Below the pieces are notes generated by a model that saw only the letters and a program-made list of their open reading frames with translations, searched no databases and had not been told where the DNA came from. The translations under genes were made by a program, and so were the position numbers. Below, in pieces: positions 9,832-19,205 of a DNA stretch of 64,000 nucleotides (position 1 is its first letter; each line of letters starts with the position of its first letter). Origin of the DNA: Streptomyces caeruleatus (lineage in GTDB: Bacteria; Actinomycetota; Actinomycetes; Streptomycetales; Streptomycetaceae). The stretch spans positions 175,566-239,565 of the forward strand of contig NZ_KQ948929.1 of assembly GCF_001514235.1 (NCBI RefSeq). The letters are read 5' to 3'.

Positions 9832-10482
9832 TCACCCCAGGAGGGTGTCGATCTGGTCGGCGAGGTGGGGGTGGCCGGTCGTGAGGTGGGGGCGGGTGGC
9901 GTTCAGGGGGTGGATGAGGGCGGTGGGGTCGTCCTGGGCGAGGGCCTCGTGGAGTTGGTCGAGCGGGCGGCGGGCGGCGGTGGGCAGGTCGGTGAGGGCG
10001 GTGATCTGGCCGGCGATGCGGCGCAGTCCGGCGGCGTTGTCACGGGCCCAGGCGGCGAGGTTGCGGTCGGCGGCGCGGCGTTCGCGGGTGGCCTGGACGC
10101 GTTGCTCACCGGTGGTGCCGGCGGGGCCGGGCCGGTTGCGCAGGTAGCGGCGTTCGGCGGCCTGGCGGCTGGCGACCCCGAGGGGGTGGGCGAGGTCGGC
10201 CCAGCTGGCGCCCGCGTGGCGGGCCGTCTCAATCAGGCCGGTTTCCCATCCGGCGAGCTGTTCGCGGATCCGCCGCAGCAGCAGGAGAGAGGCCAGCGCC
10301 TGCTCCGCCTCGGTGGGCTGGGCGTCGGGGGTGGCGCCGGATGTTTCGTGCTGGGCAGCGCTCAATGCGTGGTTGATGGTCTCCAGGGCCGCCGCGGCCG
10401 CGAGGAAGGAGGCCGGGTCCTGGGGGCTGGTGCTGGTGGGGGGCGAGGGCTGGGGCTGGGTCGGCCGGCCTGACGCTGTCAT
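9832..10482 (-). CDS. rheA: RheA-like repressor of hsp18
   Basis: A 216-residue, Ala-rich helical protein, divergent from hsp18. In Streptomyces albus, RheA is the heat-sensing repressor of hsp18 and is encoded divergently next to it. The present gene has the same arrangement, and the gap contains an exact copy of the published RheA operator pattern. Residues about 80-120 (GASWADLAHPLGVASRQAAERRYL) look like a helix-turn-helix. The ATG at 10482 is chosen because GGAGAGGGG lies six bases upstream; a GTG two codons earlier is possible. The name rests mainly on context and operator, so the homology should be checked. Confidence 0.7.
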   Translation of the reverse strand: MTASGRPTQPQPSPPTSTSPQDPASFLAAAAALETINHALSAAQHETSGATPDAQPTEAEQALASLLLLRRIREQLAGWETGLIETARHAGASWADLAHPLGVASRQAAERRYLRNRPGPAGTTGEQRVQATRERRAADRNLAAWARDNAAGLRRIAGQITALTDLPTAARRPLDQLHEALAQDDPTALIHPLNATRPHLTTGHPHLADQIDTLLG

Positions 10483-10499
10483 GAGCACCCCTCTCCGGT

Positions 10500-10518
10500 T
10501 GTCATCCTTTCGACGACA
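10500..10518. promoter_or_regulatory. Second, imperfect RheA-type operator
   Basis: TGTCATC-N5-GACGACA: one mismatch to the RheA inverted repeat. It lies 18 bases upstream of the rheA start, suited to autoregulation. Its centre is 26 bases from the centre of the perfect operator, a little over two helical turns. Confidence 0.6.
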
Positions 10519-10524
10519 TCGCGA

Positions 10525-10553
10525 TTGTCATCCATTGGATGACATGTTACAAC
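10525..10553 (+). promoter_or_regulatory. Candidate hsp18 promoter overlapping the operator
   Basis: TTGTCA at 10525-10530 and TACAAC at 10548-10553 are separated by 17 bases. The -35 and spacer lie inside the perfect operator, so a bound repressor would block RNA polymerase. The -10 element lacks the usual final T. Confidence 0.45.
10526..10544. promoter_or_regulatory. Perfect RheA operator TGTCATC-N5-GATGACA
   Basis: Perfect inverted repeat tgtcatc-cattg-gatgaca between the divergent rheA and hsp18 genes. It matches the operator described for RheA of Streptomyces albus. Confidence 0.85.
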
Positions 10554-10609
10554 GGATTCACGAGGCGCATTGGCAGTTACTGCCCTGAACCTTCTGGAGG
10601 TGTTTCACG

Positions 10610-11041
10610 ATGTTGATGCGCACCGACCCCTTCCGCGAGCTCGACCGGCTGACCCAGCAGCTGATGAGCCCGGGCACCTGGACGCGGCCGTCCACGATGG
10701 CGATGGACGCCTACCGCGAGGGTGACGAGTACGTCGTGGCCTTCGACCTTCCCGGCGTCAGCACCGAGGCGATCGACATCGACGTCGAGCGGAACATGCT
10801 GACCGTCAGGGCCGAGCGCCGGCCCGTGGCGAAGGCCGACGACGTGCAGATGGAACTGTCGGAGCGGCCGCTGGGTGTCTTCTCCCGGCAGCTCGTGCTG
10901 GCCGACACCCTCGACACCGAGCACATCAAGGCCGACTACGACGCCGGGGTGCTCACCTTGCGGATCCCGATCGCCGAGCGCGCCAAGCCCCGCAAGATCG
11001 CTATCGGCGGGGAGTCCTCCCGCAAGGAGATCTCTGGCTGA
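10610..11041 (+). CDS. hsp18: Hsp18, small heat-shock protein (Hsp20/alpha-crystallin)
   Basis: A 143-residue small heat-shock chaperone that holds unfolding proteins in a refoldable state in the cytosol. It begins with the typical FRELDRLTQQL, followed by an alpha-crystallin domain (about 35-130) with YRTGDEYVVAFDLPGV-like sequence, the LTVRAERR strand, and the conserved A-x-x-x-x-GVLTLRIPIAE near the C-terminus. GGAGG precedes the ATG. It is divergent from rheA and has a perfect RheA operator over its promoter, so heat induction by derepression is expected. A hairpin terminator follows. Confidence 0.92.
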   Translation: MLMRTDPFRELDRLTQQLMSPGTWTRPSTMAMDAYREGDEYVVAFDLPGVSTEAIDIDVERNMLTVRAERRPVAKADDVQMELSERPLGVFSRQLVLADTLDTEHIKADYDAGVLTLRIPIAERAKPRKIAIGGESSRKEISG

Positions 11042-11066
11042 GCCGGACGACCCGGGACCATCGGCG

Positions 11067-11108
11067 GCGCAGGACGGGCACCTGAACGGGTCACCACCCG
11101 TCCTGCGC
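11067..11108 (+). terminator. Terminator after hsp18
   Basis: Perfect 12-base arms (11067-11078 and 11097-11108, gcgcaggacggg and its complement) around an 18-base loop, 26 bases after the hsp18 stop. Confidence 0.6.
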
Positions 11109-11140
11109 ACCCGCCCGACCCGAGAGAGGGGGCGGCCGGC

Positions 11141-11536
11141 GTGACACTGCGACGGGAAGCGTTTCTCGACCAAGTGCGGGAGCGCGGCGAGTACGAGAGC
11201 CGGCAAGAGGCAGAGCGCGCGTCCCGTGTGGTGCTCGCCCTGCTGGGCGCGCACCTGGTCGGCGAGGTGCGCGCGCAGTTGGCGGCGCGCCTGCCGGAGG
11301 CTTTCGCGCTGATCCTGCTCAACCCGATGCACAGCGCCGAACCGCTGTCACCGGAGCGGTTCGTGCGGGCTACGGCGGCCTGGATCGAGGGAGCCACCGC
11401 CCAGACCGCGGCCTGGGACGTCGGCGCCGTCCTCAGCACGGTCGCCGACGCCGCCGGCGATGACCTGCTGGGGCAGATCCTGCTCCAGCTCCCCGCGGGC
11501 TACGACCTGCTCTTCGGCAGCACCCGGCCCACCTGA
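11141..11536 (+). CDS. DUF2267 protein, copy 1
   Basis: A 131-residue helical protein that I recognise as DUF2267 (FLDQVRERGEYESRQEAERASRVVLALLG, then two further helical hairpins). Its molecular function is not known. GTG start with AGAGAGGGGG upstream. It is paralogous to the next gene: both share the ALLGAHLVGEVRAQLAARLPE / GLGRQLTGDERVELAACLPH pattern and the ending LPAGYDLLFG / LPSGYALLFG. Its position downstream of hsp18 suggests a general stress role. Confidence 0.8.
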   Translation: MTLRREAFLDQVRERGEYESRQEAERASRVVLALLGAHLVGEVRAQLAARLPEAFALILLNPMHSAEPLSPERFVRATAAWIEGATAQTAAWDVGAVLSTVADAAGDDLLGQILLQLPAGYDLLFGSTRPT

Positions 11537-11570
11537 CCACCTCTGACCACCTCTGACCACCTCTGACCAC
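11531..11570. repeat. Four tandem 10-bp units
   Basis: ctctgaccac three times, preceded by one copy that starts with ac instead of ct. The first unit holds the stop codon of DUF2267 copy 1. No function is evident. Confidence 0.85.
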
Positions 11571-11641
11571 CCACCGCATCCGGTGCCCGCGCGCCCCTGC
11601 CGGGCACCGCCACCCAGACCGACAGAAAGGCGAACACCGCA

Positions 11642-12091
11642 GTGATGCCCGACCGGCGTGCAGCACTCCAGCAGACCTCCGTGCCCACGTTCGCGCAGAT
11701 GCTGGAGAAGGTCCGTTACGAAGGCGCCTACCCCACCCGGGAACGTGCCGAGGAAGCCGTCCGCCTGGTCGTCGCGGGACTCGGACGCCAGCTGACGGGC
11801 GACGAGCGCGTCGAACTCGCCGCATGCCTCCCCCATGAAGCCGCACGCATCCTGGCCGAACAGATCCCCGACACCGAGCCGCTGACCGGCTGGGCGTTCG
11901 TCAAGGACCTCGCCGCCCGCACCGGCGCCTCCCTCGCCACGACCCGCTGGGACACCGGTTCCGTCCTCACCACCGTCGCCGCCCTGGCCGGCCCCGAACT
12001 GCTCACCCGCGTCCTGCGCCGGCTCCCCTCCGGCTACGCGCTCCTCTTCGGCCGCGCCGAACTCCCCCAGCCCGTCAAGGAAGCTGCCTGA
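11642..12091 (+). CDS. DUF2267 protein, copy 2
   Basis: A 149-residue DUF2267 protein, paralogue of the preceding gene and about 100 bases downstream. It contains FAQMLEKVRYEGAYPTRERAEEAVRLVV and ends ALLFGRAELPQPVKEAA. GTG at 11642 is followed immediately by ATG at 11645, so either may be the start; GAAAGG upstream fits both. The pair probably arose by tandem duplication. Cytosolic, function unknown. Confidence 0.8.
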   Translation: MMPDRRAALQQTSVPTFAQMLEKVRYEGAYPTRERAEEAVRLVVAGLGRQLTGDERVELAACLPHEAARILAEQIPDTEPLTGWAFVKDLAARTGASLATTRWDTGSVLTTVAALAGPELLTRVLRRLPSGYALLFGRAELPQPVKEAA

Positions 12092-12307
12092 CGCCGCCCA
12101 CGCCCCAGCCGCCCCGCCCCGCCGGAAGCGGCCGCCCGTCGCACTTCGGCCGGGAAAAGCAGCCCCTTCCCGCCCGGTTGTTGTGCGGGCGTGCTCTGCG
12201 TGTTTCGTCGCCGTCTGCTTTGTGGTGAGCGACCATACGGACAACGCCGACACCTCACGATCATCGGCATCGCGCGCGGAAACACCAGAACAGAAAGAAG
12301 GACGTAC

Positions 12308-14497
<2,190 letters not shown>

Positions 14498-14506
14498 GCC
14501 TGATGT

Positions 14507-14564
14507 CCCCGGTCGGCGGGCACGCGTACTCCCCCCCAACAGCACGCGTGCCCGCCGGCCGGGG
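14507..14564 (+). terminator. Terminator after katG
   Basis: Inverted repeat with 21-base arms (14507-14527 and 14544-14564), one mismatch, and a 16-base C-rich loop, nine bases after the katG stop. It separates katG from the VMAP locus. Confidence 0.7.
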
Positions 14565-14663
14565 TTCCGCTCCGGGGCATGCGTTGTCCGTTCTGTCCAA
14601 TGGGGTTCGTATGGGGTGCGGCTCTGCCACACTGACCGCAGGGGACGGCCACGGGGGGTTGTA

Positions 14664-15902
14664 ATGACAAGCGTTGTCCTGGTGCATGGCACCGGTGTCC
14701 GCGAAGACGGCTACGCGTCGCTCTTCGATCTGGTCTCGGGGAATCTGGCGAGACTGAACCGCGATCTGAAGCTGGTGCGCTGCTTCTGGGGGGAAGCGCA
14801 CGGCGCGCGCCTCCACCGCGACGGCTCGTCGCTGCCGCCCCGGCCCGGAGAGGACGAGGCACGGGCTCCGGATTCGGATCCGCCTGCCGAAGACGTACGT
14901 CTGGCCTCCTGGGCCCTGCTGGACGCCGACCCCTTCGCCGAACTGCTCCTGCTCGCCGAGGAGGAAGAGCGCCGCGGCAGGAAGTACGCGCCCCGGGACG
15001 TGACACCGGCGGAGGACCTGTGCCCCCGCCTCGACGAGTTGCGCGACAACGTCGCCGTCAGGGCGACAGCGGAGATGCACGGACTGCTCATCGAGGAACT
15101 CGCCGACGCCGCGGACGAGGTGTCCGGCATCCTCGCGACGACCCTTCGGGAGTCGACGGCACCGCTGTCGACGGTGCGTCAGCTCGCGGCTCGTGCCGTG
15201 CTCGCCGCGGCACTCGCCGCAGCGGACCGGCGATGGGACTCCGCAGGAGCGAGCCTCGACGGGAACGCCCTCGACGCCCTGCTCGACGTTCTGCTGAGGG
15301 CGCTGGGCGAGCCGGGTGCGGCGCTCGGCATCGTCTCGGATGTGACGCGGCCGGTGTGGCTGCCGTTCTGGCGCAGCGCGGAGTGGACGGCTTCGTGGCG
15401 GGTGCGCCGACGCCGGTCGGACCTCAGCCGTGAGGCCGCGCCGCCCATCGGCGACATCCTGCGCTATCAGGCCCGGGGGGAGGGACTGCGCCGGCACATC
15501 TCCGAGGTTCTGCGGGACGCGCCACCGCCGGTGGTCATCCTCGCCCACAGCCTGGGCGGCGTGGCGTGCGTCGACCTGCTGGCCACGGAGGATCACCGCG
15601 ACCGCGTCAAGGCCGTGGTGACGGTGGGATCCCAGGCCCCGTTCCTGTACGAGCTGGACGCCCTGACCTCCTTGTCGTTCGGTGATCCGCTGCCGCCGTT
15701 CTTCCCGGAACGCTGGATCAACGTGTACGACCCCCGCGACCCGCTCGCGTACGTCGGTGCCGGGGTCTTCGGCGCCGACCGGGTCAGGGACGTCGCGTTC
15801 AACACGCGCCGCCCGCTGCTGCGCGCGCACTCCGCCTACTGGGATCACGCCCCGTTCTACCAGTGGCTGGACAGAGAGCTCTTCGATGCCCCGCTCGATT
15901 GA
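14664..15902 (+). CDS. Alpha/beta hydrolase of the VMAP locus
   Basis: A 412-residue alpha/beta hydrolase. It has LVHGTG near the N-terminus, the elbow LAHSLGG with Ser296, and HSAYWD near the C-terminus with a candidate His. It is a homologue of the hydrolase at 5891-7102, with the same motif order. The start at 14664 (MTSVVLVHG) fits the fold; the G-rich run upstream is a weak ribosome site. Its last 17 bases overlap the start of the caspase-VMAP gene, so the two are translationally coupled and it belongs to the conflict-system operon. It is not a standard core component of vWA-MoxR-VMAP systems; it may be an extra effector or a substrate of the protease. Confidence 0.8.
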   Translation: MTSVVLVHGTGVREDGYASLFDLVSGNLARLNRDLKLVRCFWGEAHGARLHRDGSSLPPRPGEDEARAPDSDPPAEDVRLASWALLDADPFAELLLLAEEEERRGRKYAPRDVTPAEDLCPRLDELRDNVAVRATAEMHGLLIEELADAADEVSGILATTLRESTAPLSTVRQLAARAVLAAALAAADRRWDSAGASLDGNALDALLDVLLRALGEPGAALGIVSDVTRPVWLPFWRSAEWTASWRVRRRRSDLSREAAPPIGDILRYQARGEGLRRHISEVLRDAPPPVVILAHSLGGVACVDLLATEDHRDRVKAVVTVGSQAPFLYELDALTSLSFGDPLPPFFPERWINVYDPRDPLAYVGAGVFGADRVRDVAFNTRRPLLRAHSAYWDHAPFYQWLDRELFDAPLD

Positions 15903-18180
15903 TCCGCGACGCACTCACGCACTGGTCGTCGCGGTCGAGGAGTACGAGGACAGTGAGTGGAACGTCTCGGGTCCCTACGCGGACGCCTGCGCGTTCATAG
16001 CCTGGCTGGTCGACAGGTGCGGGGTGCCCGACACGAATGTCACGCTCTTCGCCGCGCCGCTCGCCTCCAGTCTGCCCGGGCCGGAGGACGCCCCCGTCCT
16101 CCCCGCGGGCGTGCGGCCTCAGGTTGCCTCTTCGGCTGTCGTCGCACGTCATCTGCAGGAGGGTTTGCGGCAGTTGGAAGCCGACCTTCTGTGGGTGTTC
16201 TGGTCGGGTCACGGCCTGATCGACAGCAGCGGCAGTCATGTGCTGGTGCTGTCGGACAGTTCGGTGGACACGAAGCGGGTGGTGGATGTGGACGCGCTTC
16301 AGCTCGCCCTTCAGTCCACCAGGGTGGGAGTACGCGAGGGCAGGGGGGTGCCGAAGGTCGCCGTCGCCGTCAACGCCTGCCAGAACCAGCCGCGCGAGGA
16401 CTGGATCAGCAAGGTCGAGGTGGGGGTCCGGCACAGCTACGTCACCGAGCGCGGTCTGTTCGTCATGCACGCGTGCAGCACGGGCCAGCGCGCACGCGTC
16501 GCGCCACGGGACGGGCAGCGGCCCCGGGGTGAGGCCGCCAGTCTCTTCCCCCGTGCCCTGCTGCGGTTCCTCGACGACGGCACCGGCGATGTCCTGCCGG
16601 ACCTCCACCGCGTCAGCGACCGCGTCGACGTCGAGTTCGAGGCGCTGCGCGAGCAGCGGCTGACCTGGCAGAAACCGAGCCTGTTGCGGCGCAACTGGGA
16701 CGGGCGGACCATCGCCACCGGCGAGTTCCTCGTACCGCCCACGGTCGAGGAGCAGCGTCTTGCGGCGCTCCTGGACGCGGCCCTGCCCTACGGGGCGGCA
16801 CGCGAGGCCTGTGCCGCACGGCTCAGGCAGCGGGTGCCCGTCGTGGTGCCGGTGAGCGTCGGTGCGCGGGAACCGACGGCCCAGCAGATCGTCACCGCCG
16901 CGGCCCGGACGCCGCACGGGGTGCCGACCTTGGTCGACGTGCTGACCGTCCTCCCGGAGGCCCGGGTGGACGCCGAGGCGCTGCGCACGGTCCGGGAGGC
17001 AGGGCGGGATCTGCGCCCCAACGAGTTCCTGACGAGCGAGGAGCACTCCCGGCTCGTCGGTCTGCTGTCCGCCCCGGGACTGCCCGATGCCCGTGCCACC
17101 GCGCTGTACGACAGGAGGCTGCGCCATCATGTCGCTGCGACCGGGGACACGGATGCGCTGGTGCGTTCGCTGGAGGCCGCCGGGTGTCGTAAGGACACCG
17201 GGGCGATCCCCCCGCTGTTCCGGTTCACCTCGCTCCTGGCCGCCGAGGCGGAGGCGCGTGGGAACGATGTCGCGGGTCTCGTGGAGTGGGGCACCCGTGT
17301 GGCTCACCGGACGGGACACGGCGGGGCCCTGGCGTCCCGGCTCGCGACGGCGCGGCAGGACGCGGTACGCCGACGTAACAACAAGGCATGGTTGCTGGTG
17401 CGTCTCGACGTCGATGATCCGGAGGCCGGGACGGGCTGCGCACGCTATGTCCACTCCGCCTGGCTCATCGATCCTGTCAACAGATCCCCGCAGGCCCTGC
17501 CGTGCCCGTCCGGGACGGAATTCTCCACCTGGCGACACACCCAGCTGGCCCTCGCGGAGCTGATCGAGCCGTTGATCGACATGCGGCACGAGGGCGCGGA
17601 AGGGCAGATCGACCTCGGTGTGGAGTTCTTCCTGCCGCACAACCAGTTGGAGCTCCAGGTCGAGCGGATCCCCGTCTGCCATCGCGAGGTGGACAGTGTC
17701 CCGCTGGGGCAGATCGCGACGGTCGTCGTCCGCTGCTCCGGGCGCCGCACGCCCTGGCAGCACCGATGGGACGCGTGCCACCGCAACGACGCTCCCGGCG
17801 ACCACCACTGGCTTCGGCAGGACGCGAGCGACCTGGCGGCCCTCAAGGCCGCCCTCGACAAGCAGCCGCACATCGGGTGCGTCGAACTCACCGGTACCTG
17901 GCAGGAGTTCACCCCGGCGCTCGCCTACTGCGCCGAGGCTGGGGTGCCCGTCATGACCTGGCATCGCCGAATCGACGGCCGAAGGTGCGACGACGACCTC
18001 GCCGACCTGCGGACGATCGTCCATCCGGGCCATCTGCCCGAGGAGGTCCGGCAGTTGCGCAGCGATGCGGACGACGTGTGCGCACGCGGCAGGAATGATC
18101 TGGTTCTCCTGTGGGACGATCCGGGCCGTCTGCCCCCACGGATCCGCCCCCGCGTTCCCGGAAGGATCCCCCGACCGTGA
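15886..18180 (+). CDS. Caspase-like protease with EAD and VMAP-C domain
   Basis: A 764-residue protein. The N-terminal caspase fold (about 5-170) has HALVVAVEEYE, FWSGHG with His109 and AVNACQN with Cys165, the expected dyad. The middle (about 285-420) looks like an effector-associated domain (GVPTLVDVLTVL). The C-terminal half (about 480-755) matches the vWA-MoxR-associated protein C domain, ending with the typical LVLLWDDPGRLPP. In these NTP-dependent conflict systems the VMAP protein carries the toxic or proteolytic effector and is held in check by the MoxR/vWA pair. The start at 15886 overlaps the hydrolase gene by 17 bases; the stop overlaps the MoxR start as GTGA. Confidence 0.85.
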   Translation: MPRSIDPRRTHALVVAVEEYEDSEWNVSGPYADACAFIAWLVDRCGVPDTNVTLFAAPLASSLPGPEDAPVLPAGVRPQVASSAVVARHLQEGLRQLEADLLWVFWSGHGLIDSSGSHVLVLSDSSVDTKRVVDVDALQLALQSTRVGVREGRGVPKVAVAVNACQNQPREDWISKVEVGVRHSYVTERGLFVMHACSTGQRARVAPRDGQRPRGEAASLFPRALLRFLDDGTGDVLPDLHRVSDRVDVEFEALREQRLTWQKPSLLRRNWDGRTIATGEFLVPPTVEEQRLAALLDAALPYGAAREACAARLRQRVPVVVPVSVGAREPTAQQIVTAAARTPHGVPTLVDVLTVLPEARVDAEALRTVREAGRDLRPNEFLTSEEHSRLVGLLSAPGLPDARATALYDRRLRHHVAATGDTDALVRSLEAAGCRKDTGAIPPLFRFTSLLAAEAEARGNDVAGLVEWGTRVAHRTGHGGALASRLATARQDAVRRRNNKAWLLVRLDVDDPEAGTGCARYVHSAWLIDPVNRSPQALPCPSGTEFSTWRHTQLALAELIEPLIDMRHEGAEGQIDLGVEFFLPHNQLELQVERIPVCHREVDSVPLGQIATVVVRCSGRRTPWQHRWDACHRNDAPGDHHWLRQDASDLAALKAALDKQPHIGCVELTGTWQEFTPALAYCAEAGVPVMTWHRRIDGRRCDDDLADLRTIVHPGHLPEEVRQLRSDADDVCARGRNDLVLLWDDPGRLPPRIRPRVPGRIPRP

Positions 18181-19205
18181 CCGATACCGATTCCCCGCAT
18201 GGGCTGTTCGGCCACCCTCATGCCACGCTGCCGGTGCGGCTGCCTCCCGGCCCGCCCTGGCGGCGGTTCGGGCCCCAGCGGCCGAAGCGCCCGCATTATG
18301 TGATCAGGCCCGAGGACACCGATGTCGTCAACGCGGCCCTCCAGTTGCGGCGGCCCCTCCTGGTCACCGGCTTCCCCGGCGTCGGCAAGTCGTCTCTGGC
18401 GTACGCCGTCGCGGACGACCTCGGCCTCGGTGACGTCCTGCACTGGCCCGTCAACTCACGCTCGGTCCTCACTGAAGCGCTCTACCGCTACGACGCCGTG
18501 GCCCGTCTGAGGGACGCCACCGCGCCCGAACAGTCGGGTCGCCGTCTGCCGGTGGAGAAGTACGTGGTGCTGGGCCCGCTCGGCAGCGCTTTGGCGTCCG
18601 CGGCCGGCAGCCCCCGTGTGCTGCTGATCGACGAACTGGACAAGGGGGACATCGATCTGCCCAACGATCTCCTGACCGTGTTCGAGGACGGCGCCTTCGA
18701 GATCCCGGAACTCAGCCGCCAGGCTCTGGAGACCGGCGACCGAACGGCCCAGGTCTCGCTCACCCGCCCCGCCCCCTACCAGGCACCGGACACGGACGGG
18801 GCACCCGCCGAGTCTGCGCCGACCACCGCCTCCTCGGCCACCGTGGTCGAGGGGTGGGTGTACTGCCAGGAATTCCCGGTCGTCGTCATCACCAGCAATG
18901 GCGAACGGGACTTCCCACCGGCGTTCCTGCGGCGCTGTGTGCGTCTCGACCTGCGGGATCCCGAACCGGATCACCTCAAGGACGTGGTCAAGGCCCAGTT
19001 CGGGGAGGACTTCAGCGGGGCGGACGAGGAGACTCTGGCTGCCGTGGAGGAGATGATCGACAAGTTCGGGGAGGCGGGGCGCCACGGGAGGCTGGCCACC
19101 GATCAGTTGCTCAATGCCATCCATCTGCGGCTGAGCACCGTCCGCCTCGATCCGCACGTGCTCAACGCCGTGCTCCGGCCGCTCGACAACACGGACACGC
19201 CGTGA
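18177..19205 (+). CDS. MoxR-type AAA+ ATPase of the VMAP system
   Basis: A 342-residue MoxR-family AAA+ ATPase. Walker A is GFPGVGKSS (65-73, Lys71), Walker B LLIDELDKGD (Asp152, Glu153), sensor 1 VVVITSNGERDFPPAFLRRC, which also supplies the expected arginine finger. An insertion (about 185-225, TRPAPYQAPDTDGAP) is low-complexity and probably flexible. MoxR ATPases act with vWA proteins as chaperone-like switches. GTG at 18177 overlaps the preceding TGA (GTGA), and its own TGA overlaps the next GTG in the same way, so stoichiometric translation of the three core parts is likely. Confidence 0.9.
   Translation: MTDTDSPHGLFGHPHATLPVRLPPGPPWRRFGPQRPKRPHYVIRPEDTDVVNAALQLRRPLLVTGFPGVGKSSLAYAVADDLGLGDVLHWPVNSRSVLTEALYRYDAVARLRDATAPEQSGRRLPVEKYVVLGPLGSALASAAGSPRVLLIDELDKGDIDLPNDLLTVFEDGAFEIPELSRQALETGDRTAQVSLTRPAPYQAPDTDGAPAESAPTTASSATVVEGWVYCQEFPVVVITSNGERDFPPAFLRRCVRLDLRDPEPDHLKDVVKAQFGEDFSGADEETLAAVEEMIDKFGEAGRHGRLATDQLLNAIHLRLSTVRLDPHVLNAVLRPLDNTDTP

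Noticed and set aside
12191..12307. Upstream extension of katG
   Set aside because: Cys/Arg-rich and not family-like; GTG 12308 has the ribosome site and the usual N-terminus.
15799..18033. Minus-strand open frame of 744 codons opposite the caspase-VMAP gene
   Set aside because: No domains; the plus-strand reading has catalytic motifs and coupling to its neighbours.
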